A stretch of 64,000 nt of DNA from Clitoria ternatea. Lineage: Eukaryota > Streptophyta > Magnoliopsida > Fabales > Fabaceae. The notes beneath the pieces were generated by a model. The model did no database searches. It worked only from the letters and a program-made list of their open reading frames with translations, and was not told where the DNA came from. Every line of letters begins with the position of its first letter. Position 1 is the first letter of the stretch. The stretch spans positions 52,832,501 to 52,896,500 of the forward strand of contig CM075672.1 of the NCBI GenBank assembly GCA_037962975.1. Reading direction: 5' to 3'. Shown in pieces: positions 56,459 through 64,000 of the stretch. Made by a program: the position numbers and the translations under genes.

Positions 56459-58880
56459 ATGTCAAATAAGAACGCACCTGTTGCGTTGGGTTCACAAGGT
56501 GTGGAAGATTAAGTTAAAGAGCATCTCCCATCAACTAACAAAGAGGATTCTAATGTGGTTGCATCAAACAATGTTTCTAAAAATATTGAGATTGAGATAA
56601 CCTCAATTCAAAATGAAACTGAAAGCACACAACCAAGTAGAAGAAAGTACACTTCAGATGTTTGGAACCATTTCTAGAAGAGAACCATTAATGGAAAATT
56701 GAAGTTGTTTGCAATTATTGTGACTCAAAACTCCTAGGGGATCCAAAGCAAGGAACATCACATTTAAGAAGTCATTTTAAGTCTTGCAAACTCCGAACAA
56801 CTCGTGGTATCAAACTGGCATTTCTTAAAACAGAAAAAAAGGCGCTGGCACATTACTTGCGGGTTCTTTAACATTTAACCAAGAGGTAGGAAGGTGTGCA
56901 CTTGCAAAGATGATAGTTTCATATGAGTATCTGTTAACCATGGTGAATCATTATTTCTTCAGAGATTTTGTTAGTACTGTGGCACCTCTATTTAAGGTGG
57001 TTACTCGTAATACTATCAGGAGTGATATCATCAAGATTTATAATAAGGAAAAGGAGAAAACAAAGAAGTCGTTGGTAAAGAATCAAAGCCGAATTGCAAT
57101 CACCACTGATATGTGGACATCCAGCAATCAAAACTTAGGTTACATGGCAGTGACAGCATATTACATTGATGATTCATGGACTCTTTAAAGTCGACTTATA
57201 AGGTATAATCTCTATTTCAACATGGCTAATGAGTGTTTAATTATGTTATGTTGTTTATTGTATTTTATTTAAAAATGAATCATTTTTTGTCACTAGGTTT
57301 ATTTATGTGCCTACACTTCATACTAGTCAAGCTCTTGGTGATGTTCTAATACAATGTTTGATGGATTGGTGTTTGGATAGGAAAATTTCAACTTTGACTG
57401 TTGATAACTGCTCTACTAATGATGCTACGATTGAATATTTGTTTGAGAAACTTCCATGTAGAAACCTTATTTTTGGTGGTAGGTTACTACATATGCGTTG
57501 TTGTGCTCATATACTGAATTTGATTGTCAAAGATGGGTTGTCTATGATTTCTGATGCCATAGAAAAGGTTAGGGCTAGTGTGAATTTTTAGACTGGTACA
57601 CCTAAAAGGGGGGAGAAGTTCAAAGAAACATGTGAGCAACTAACTATTTCATATGATAAAAAACTTGTTCTTGATTGTAAAACTAGGTGGAATTCTACTT
57701 TCTTGATGCTTAAGGTTGCAATTGAGAATAAAGATGTGTTTGAACGATTGTCACAACAAAGTAATCAATACAAAACTTTGCCTAGTGATGATGAGTGGGA
57801 TATGGCAAGTCAAATTTATGAGAAGTTGCAATTGTTTTATGATGTAACAAACTTGTTTTCTGGAACCTCATATCCAACTGCAAATGTTTTATTCCAAAAA
57901 GTGTGCCAAATTAAATTAGCATTGGTTGAGTAGCTTGGTAGTGCTAGTCATGTTATTCAGCAAATGGCTTCATCCATGATAACTAAATTTGAAAAGTATT
58001 GGGGTACAATTAATGAGGTGATGGCTATTGGCACTGTGTTGGATCCAAGGTTCAAGATTGGTTTATTGTCACGTTATTTTTTCCCTCGGATTTATGGAGA
58101 AACAGCTGAATTTGAAATTAACTGGGTAAAGGATATTTTGCATGACTTGGTGAAAGACTATGAGATTAAATTGAAGGGGAAGGATACCATTATTGAAAAT
58201 CTAAATCCTGTTAGAGATGTTGCAGTCAATGTGAGTTCAGATGCTTGGTTTACAGATTTTCAAAGATCCAAAAGGGTGGAACAATATTCTACAAATTGTC
58301 GTAGGACAGATTTAGATTTGTATTTAGATGAGCCAACCATACTTGATTCAGAAAAGTTTAATTTGTTAACTTGGTGGATGAGTAATTTTTCAAAGTATCC
58401 GATATTGGTATTGATTGCAAGGGATTTTTATGCAATTCCTGTTTCCACTGTGGCATCGGAGTCTTCATTCAGTACTAGTGGTTGGATTATTACTCCTCAT
58501 CGTAGTAATTTGCTTCCTGAGACTTTAGAAGCAATGATGTGTCTCCAAAATTAGATATGGATTGATGTCAAGGGTAACAATTTATATTTTATTGTTAAAT
58601 ATAGTTGATTAAATTTTATTTATTGTAATTAGTTTTGAATTTATTCGGGTTTCTAATTTCAGGTTCTTCAGGAAAAGAGGCAAATAAGAATATGGAATTT
58701 GTAAATACAATATTAGATGACATTGATGACAAAATTGTTAGTATATTTGTTTATTGTATTTAATGAAAAATTCAAGATAATTTTGTAAATACATTCTTAT
58801 GTGATGGTTTGTTTTATTTTATAGGAATCATCTGAACAAGTTGATGTTATTGAGGAGCTTGAAGATGAAGTGGATTGTTA
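56459..58880 (+). pseudogene. hAT transposase (RICESLEEPER-like), degraded
   Basis: Starts MSNKNAPVALGSQGVED at 56459. A BED zinc-finger region follows (SDVWNHF..., CNYCDSK in a shifted frame, LRSHFKSCK). Then the catalytic region: ITTDMWTSSNQNLGYMAVTA (first aspartate, about 57110), LTVDNCSTNDATIEYLFEKL, MRCCAHILNLIVKDGL and CKTRWNSTFLML. The dimerisation domain near the end includes DLYLDEPT, LLTWWMSNFSKYPILVLIARDF and VASESSFSTSG. An apparent intron spans 57201-57298, and small 3' exons may lie at 58662-58735 and 58826-58880. Stops at about 56674, 57186, 57589, 57930 and 58552 and a frameshift in the BED region destroy it. The enzyme would cut and paste hAT DNA in the nucleus. Confidence 0.88.
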
Positions 58881-59079
58881 GAGTCTTCCATTGATGAATT
58901 AGTTGATCAAATGCTCTTGAATGTTTTTTTATTTTATAATGCTTTTAGGACTATGTTAATCAAATACTTGTTATGTTTGTTGAATTTAGTTTATTTTGTT
59001 TTGTAATTTGTGATGATAGATATTTAATTTGTAATTCAATTTAATGTTTTTATATTTTTATTTCCAATTTTTTGTTTCA

Positions 59080-59250
59080 ATTAGGTACCTGTGGATATCC
59101 GTGGATACCCACGGGTAGTAACTACCTGAAGAAAAACCCGTAAAATGGGTACCCGTGCGGGTAACCGGCGGGCATGAATTTCATTTTTATTCGCGGGCAC
59201 GGGTAGCGAGAAAGAGGTACCCGTGCCCGCCCCACCCCGTTGACATCCCT
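59080..59250 (+). repeat. hAT 3' subterminal repeats and terminal inverted repeat
   Basis: Many copies of GGGTACC/CCCGTG in both orientations (about 59085-59235), typical subterminal transposase sites, ending in CCCCGTTGACATCCCT. The end is within a base or two of 59250. Confidence 0.8.
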
Positions 59251-61277
59251 AAATATGAATTGATAATTAATGATGATGAATAAGTTAATTATGGAAGATG
59301 ATTATACCTAGAATATTATCAAAGGATTGATGTATAACCTTGATGTTTTTGTATTTACTGCAAGTTGAGCTTGCAACGATAAATCAAAATTATGATTGAT
59401 GAGAGGATATTAATAATGAACATAAATATAGTTGTTATGGGCATGTGTATATTGACACACATATTGAATGATGAATATGCCTTGATTGATTTCCATGTGT
59501 GGATTAATGTTATGATGCTTGCTATGCTTCTTGATTTCCATGCGTGGATTGATATGAAAATGATATTGTAGCCATTGAGATGCCAAATATGTGAACGATA
59601 TGCCTTAGAGGGCTTCATGTATAATTGTATATTATTGATTGAAAATGTCAAATCAAAATATATCCCTATGTGAGAGGGTGAGATATCCTTGTGAGGTTAA
59701 GATTGGCATTTGCGTTGTTGCATTGTTGCATGCATGGCACAACATAGCATTGATTATGTGGTTGCAATCATAATGAGATATCCTGCGGGATTGTATGATG
59801 ATAAGCCAGTGGTTGCGATCACTTGGTAATTGAGATGAAAAAGGGCTTGCGAGTTCCTATGATATTCTGTGGTTGCGATCACGAGGAGGGAGTACCCCAT
59901 GCATGGAGGGAAACCTTTATGAAATGATTGATTAGGTGGTTGCGATCACTAGTATGTGGATATGAAAAACCTTACGAGGTTCCATGAAGGGAGTACCTAT
60001 TGCGAGGTGGGAAACCGATGTGATGATGATATAAGAATTGATATACGTGGTTGTGATCACGAGAAAGCACCTTGCGAGGCTGCTAGAAGGGAGTACCCCT
60101 TGAGAGGCGGGAAACCAATATGATATTGATAATCAGTGGTTGCGATCACTTGAAATACCATGTGCACATGGGTGATATGAAATGGATCCATTGCGTATGC
60201 ATTAGCCATAGGTACATGGCATTTGAGATTGAGATGACCAAGAGAGATGAAAACCCCTTGCGAGGAGGAATGGTTAAAGACTTAATAATTTGATGATGAT
60301 GGTTGTGAATGCCAATATTGTTATATGGCTATGTGGTTGTGTATATGCTTGTGCTTGATTATGTTATGGATTGTGATTCATGAATCATGTATGCCTATTT
60401 ATGAGAATATAATTATGTTTAATGATGAATTAATAATTTATATGCAAAGCACACATGTGAATGAATACATGTACACATGATCACAATATATTTATATTCA
60501 TCATTTTGAATGTATAACTAACTCTCCCATGTGGTCTCCTTTTTAGCATTGTGATGCAGGGTTATCATGGGCTGAGATGAGACTTTGAATTGAAGTTTTG
60601 GCGAAGGTAAATAGTGGTAGTGGAATTGCCTTGGCCGGCATCAATTGATAAATTTAATGTATAGTAAATCGTACATAATGATATTAATGATTTAGTGATT
60701 TTGCATATGTATATGACCATTTTTAGTATTTATGAATGATGAACATATATTAGTGTATAAGTGATGATTTGATAAGTACTTGAGGAATTGAATTTGAATA
60801 ATGTATATTGACGATGGTGATGTTTGTATCAATGCCACTAGGTGAATAAATGGGTCAATTATGAGATATGGACAATGGTAATAGTTGGGGCATAACCTCG
60901 GATGTGTATGTATATATAGTTATATCTTAGGCAATGCATGTGTATGTTGTAAGTTAATAAATGGGTTATGATCTAATAGGTTTATGTTAGGTATTTGCAT
61001 GCTTTGCCGAGCCTTTTCTCATATCGTCATATATAGGTGTATGCCCGGTATACACATTCTTCTTCCGCTGTAAACTCTACTATTTTTGTATACCGTTATG
61101 GGCAATTTAGATGTCGATCCAGTTACATTTATATAAATCTTACTCTTCGGTTTTCTGTGGTTCGAGTTTCGGTGTGATATCGGACTTACTTTAAAACATG
61201 AAAAATTTACCCATATTTTTATTAATTATTTATATCGGTCACATCGGAATTCGAGTCCGGATAATCAGGGTGTGACA
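59251..61277 (+). repeat. right part of a Tekay-type LTR
   Basis: It ends CAGGGTGTGACA (61277), the inverted match of TGTAACACCC at 23802. It contains irregularly spaced GGTTGCGATCAC units (59760-60150) and TTGCGAGG/GGGAGTACC phrases. I infer it is the rest of the LTR starting at 23802, split by the hAT insertion. It has no ORF of note; the 98-codon reading at 59355-59651 is low-complexity chance. Confidence 0.55.
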
Positions 61278-61412
61278 CCGAACATTGGTGAAGACCTGAG
61301 TTATAGGATTGAACCGAACCTCAGGAAATGAGTTGTAGGTTTGGCCGAACCCCATTGGAGAACCCAGGTTGTAGGATTAAAATTAAACCCTAGGAACGAT
61401 TAGTAAGTTTGG
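61278..61412. repeat. short tandem degenerate repeat
   Basis: About four units of 32-38 bp, each with CCGAAC near the start and GTTRTAGGATT or similar near the end. It lies between two LTR boundaries. Origin unknown. Confidence 0.55.
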
Positions 61413-63218
61413 TGATAAGTCTTGAAAAGACTTAATTATTTCACCTTTTATTTAACATAATTCATTAATTATTGTTTAAGTTTAGCTTTATTATTTAATA
61501 ATTTGTTAATAATTCATATTTTATTTATTTATTTCAAAAGTGTTTTATTTATGTAAGAAAATGATTTAAAACATTGAATAGATAAGAGTTTATGATTATT
61601 TGTAATTTCATTAAGCAGCCAGCGTACATATGCTAGGCAGTATGTGTTTAGTGGTGCAGGAACAGGTTGCACTCAAGCTAAGAAGGAAAATCTGAGTGAA
61701 ATTCCAAAAAGCCGAGTGAGATGTCACAAATCCGAGTGAAACTCCAAAAGTCCGACTAGGAAATGCTTCAAGACACTGATCGCAACAGGGAACTGAATAT
61801 TGCATGAAGAACCCGAGCGAGACTTTAAAAGCACCGATTGAAAAAAAAGAAGAACCCAAGCATCAACTTCAGAATGCTGATTGAATAATCCATTCGCTCA
61901 AGCGAGAGTCAAATTCGCTCAAGCGAGAGTCAAAATTCATTCAAGCGAGCAAGTTCGCTCAAGCGTGACTCCAAAACATCACCCCTCGCCCAAGCTTCTC
62001 CATAACGCTTAAAGCGAGAAAGCAATACTGTAGTACATATTTCCAGCTCGCCCAAGCGAGAACCCAGTTCGCTCAAGCGTGAAGGCAGTTATTTAAAACA
62101 CTGATTGTTCCCTCCAGAAGACACTCGGCACCAGTGCTATTTCCTGCTGCCTTCTCTCCTACTTCTGTACCTTAGTAATTTAAGTACTGAGCTGTTATTA
62201 GTTGGTGCTGCGCTGTGATTAGCTAATGATGAACTGTAATTTGTTAAGAGCTGAGCTGTAATTAGTTAGTTATTCGTAATTATGTAATTAGTTAATTAGT
62301 CTAATTATTAACTTAGCTTTCCTAGTGATTAGTGAAGTTCGTTAGTTAGGTAGATGCTTATATATATGCTCTGTAACAACACACAGAAATAACCAGAAAA
62401 CAGAGTACATAGAATACAATTCATTTTCCATTTCCAACATCTCTCTAATTCCTTTCGCTCTCTAAACTCTCTCATCCATGTCTTTCCACATTCCTTCGAT
62501 GGAACCAATATCGATGGAGTTCTAAATCCCTAAGGTTGGGATTGCGAAGGTTAGCAATGGAATCTTGAAGCTGTGAGTGAGGAAATCAACTTCTAGATCC
62601 TGAGGCGAACAAGCTGAGGAGTGGATTTGTTTTGCTGGATTGACAAATCCAGAACTGATGAAGAACTTCGCTAGTGAGGAATCATGGTTGAAGCTTAGGT
62701 AACTTCTAGCTTTCTAACTAGTTCAGGCCTAATCAATTTAGGTGAATAGTTAGAGTTCAACCTCCAATTTTGCATTAGATTCTTAGGTTAATTGAGCACT
62801 TAAGGAATTAAGGTCCAACACTTAAGGATTAGTATTTTTCACCTAAGGAATTAGGGAATCACCACAAGCGGATTGTCCTCTAGATTATGAAGTTTGATTA
62901 TACTTTAATTGCATGTTTCTTGATGAATTTGTGAACTGAAGCAATCCTGACCTATTTTCTATTAATCACCTTTCATATTTCATCTTAACACTGTTTCTGG
63001 AAATACAAAAACAACTAGAAAACATTAAAACAACAAAAACCGAATGAACTTTCTCTGCCTTGTGTTGGTTCAGCTTGTACTAGTTTGAGACTGAGGTATT
63101 TACCACAATCCCTGTAGGACGATCAAATATAATACAATTTAAACGACTGGTGCGCTTGCCAAAGCGTAAATCTTCTGAGAATTACACATCAAAATAATGA
63201 CTCGGAGATTTAGCATCA
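61413..63218 (+). repeat. 5' LTR of the Athila/Tat-type element
   Basis: 1806 bp, TGATAAGTCTTG...TTTAGCATCA, six bases from the primer site. It contains CCGAGTGA motifs (61690-61760) and an array of CGCTCAAGCGAG (61890-62090). The ending GGTGCGCTTGCC (63149) is typical of the group. Confidence 0.85.
62359..62367 (+). promoter_or_regulatory. candidate LTR TATA box
   Basis: TTATATATA at 62359, followed by an A-rich and C/T-rich leader containing ACAACACACAG. Predicted from sequence only. Confidence 0.5.
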
Positions 63219-63224
63219 AGTTAA

Positions 63225-63242
63225 TGGCGCCGTTGCCGGGGA
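63225..63242 (+). other. primer binding site, tRNA-Asp
   Basis: TGGCGCCGTTGCCGGGGA, the full 18-base complement of the plant tRNA-Asp 3' end, typical of Athila/Tat elements. Confidence 0.95.
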
Positions 63243-63400
63243 TTGTTTAGTAATATCAATAATCCTTGGACCGGTACTAGACTGAACTGTTTACTTTTGT
63301 TTGCATTTAGTACGTAGTTTGATTTTTGTTTTTAGTAGTAGTAGTTGTTTGTTTTCGTGTAGCTATAGTCGTAGCTGTGAATTGTTCTTTTGTTTAACAT

Positions 63401-64000
63401 TTGTTGTATGCAGTCAAGGAACAGAGGAGAGTTACACTAGGTGACTACTCCCAGCCGACTGAAGAAGGATCGCAATCTAGCATCCTTAGGCCACCGATTT
63501 CAGCAAATAATTTTGAACTTAAACCAGCTTTACTGCAGTTGGTAAGAAATGAACAGTTCGGAGGAAGTGAGCTTGAGGATCCAAATTTGCATCTAGCAAT
63601 CTTCCTCCAAATTTGTGATACAGTAAAAATGAATGGAGTCCCTGAAGAGGCAATTCGACTGAGATTGTTTCCGTTTTCTCTAAGGGACCGAGCTAAAGCC
63701 TGGTTGTAGAGTCAATCGAGAGGCAGTATTTCCACTTGGGAGGACTTGCAAAGAAAATTTTTGATTAAGTATTTTCCTCTTTCTAAATATGCGAAGTTGC
63801 GCAATGAAATCACGTGTTTCCAATAAAGAGAAGGTGAATCCTTAGTGGAAGCATGGGATAGGTATAAAGAGAGTTTGAGGAGATGTCCTCATCATCAAAT
63901 CTCTGATGTGCAACAAGTCACTATTTTCTATAATGGTGTCAGGCCAGCTACCAGAGTCCTAATTGATGCCTCGGCTGGAGGCTCATTAACAACTAAAACT
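63401..64000 (+). pseudogene. Athila/Tat gag, 5' part
   Basis: Reads LGDYSQPTEEGSQSSILRPP, then NFELKPALLQLVRNEQFGG, LRLFPFSLRDRAKAWL, STWEDLQRKFLIKYFPLSKY and SLRRCPHHQISDVQQ, ending GGSLTTKT at the window edge. TAG at 63707-63709 and TAA at 63824-63826 interrupt the frame; both stand where relatives have Gln. The true start codon is unclear. The gag domain order matches the related gag at 10015-12038. Confidence 0.85.

Larger units (their letters stand above)
44503..59250 (+). mobile_element. hAT DNA transposon, 5' end lost, interrupted by a Tekay element
   Basis: Two pieces: 44503-45121 (AT-rich 5' non-coding region) and 55992-59250 (transposase and 3' end). They are separated by the Tekay element with its GTCTT duplication; removing that restores continuity. 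The 3' terminus CCCCGTTGACATCCCT is a typical hAT inverted repeat of the TAGGGATGTCAACGGGG type. No matching 5' terminus exists in the window. The Athila element abuts at 44502 and the left part was probably lost with the deletion near 24977. The eight-base target duplication therefore cannot be checked. Confidence 0.82.
61413..64000 (+). mobile_element. Athila/Tat-type gypsy element, 5' part
   Basis: LTR 61413-63218, tRNA-Asp primer site and gag; the rest is beyond the window. The LTR start TGATAAGT is shared with the solo LTR at 34787, and gag resembles that at 11400-12038. Two stops in gag. Confidence 0.85.

Overview
This window is plant nuclear DNA made almost entirely of nested transposable elements. 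I see no host single-copy gene. The organism is a flowering plant, most likely a papilionoid legume of the Phaseoleae type. That inference rests on a SIRE/Maximus-like Ty1/copia element, several Tekay- and Athila-type Ty3/gypsy elements, a hAT element, and a nuclear plastid insert carrying ndhG, petG and trnW-CCA. LTRs rich in TAATCGATTA, ACGCGT, CCGAGTGA and CGCTCAAGCG motifs fit the same group.

Layout, left to right. (1) Positions 1-21065 hold a minus-strand SIRE-type copia element. Its 3' LTR is cut by the window edge; its 5' LTR is 19621-21065; gag, protease/integrase, RT/RNase H and an ORF in the env position lie between. (2) An Athila-like element lacking RT and integrase (4659-16711, target duplication ATTGC) is inserted in the integrase gene. 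It contains a 3-kb inverted copy of its own 3' LTR plus the adjoining copia sequence. (3) 21066-23801 is the 3' half of a decayed Tekay-like gypsy element and the start of its LTR. (4) 23802-24977 and 59251-61277 look like the two ends of one long LTR, split by everything between. (5) Inside it sits a hAT element (44503-45121 plus 55992-59250), which received two insertions. One is an Athila element (to 44502, minus strand). The other is a Tekay element (45122-55991, minus strand, target duplication GTCTT, paired 3.08-kb LTRs). (6) The 3' LTR of the Athila element was entered by a plus-strand Tekay element (24978-35988). That element's 3' LTR holds a chimeric plastid DNA insert (about 29985-30960) and a 3.0-kb solo LTR (31788-34787, target duplication TTGGC). 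(7) 61413-64000 is the start of a plus-strand Athila/Tat-type element, with LTR, tRNA-Asp primer site and gag.

Nearly all transposon coding regions are broken by stops or frameshifts. The longest clean ones are the integrase-chromodomain ORF at 27614-29131 and the RT ORF at 39011-40402. No element looks fully autonomous.

The most unusual signal is structural. Several LTR lineages here carry arrays of very short inverted repeats whose stems differ but still pair. The clearest is a run of ten micro-hairpins with a constant 3-base loop at 46857-47109, repeated in the partner LTR at 54650-54903. Different lineages use different motifs, and some motifs are shared between unrelated LTR families.
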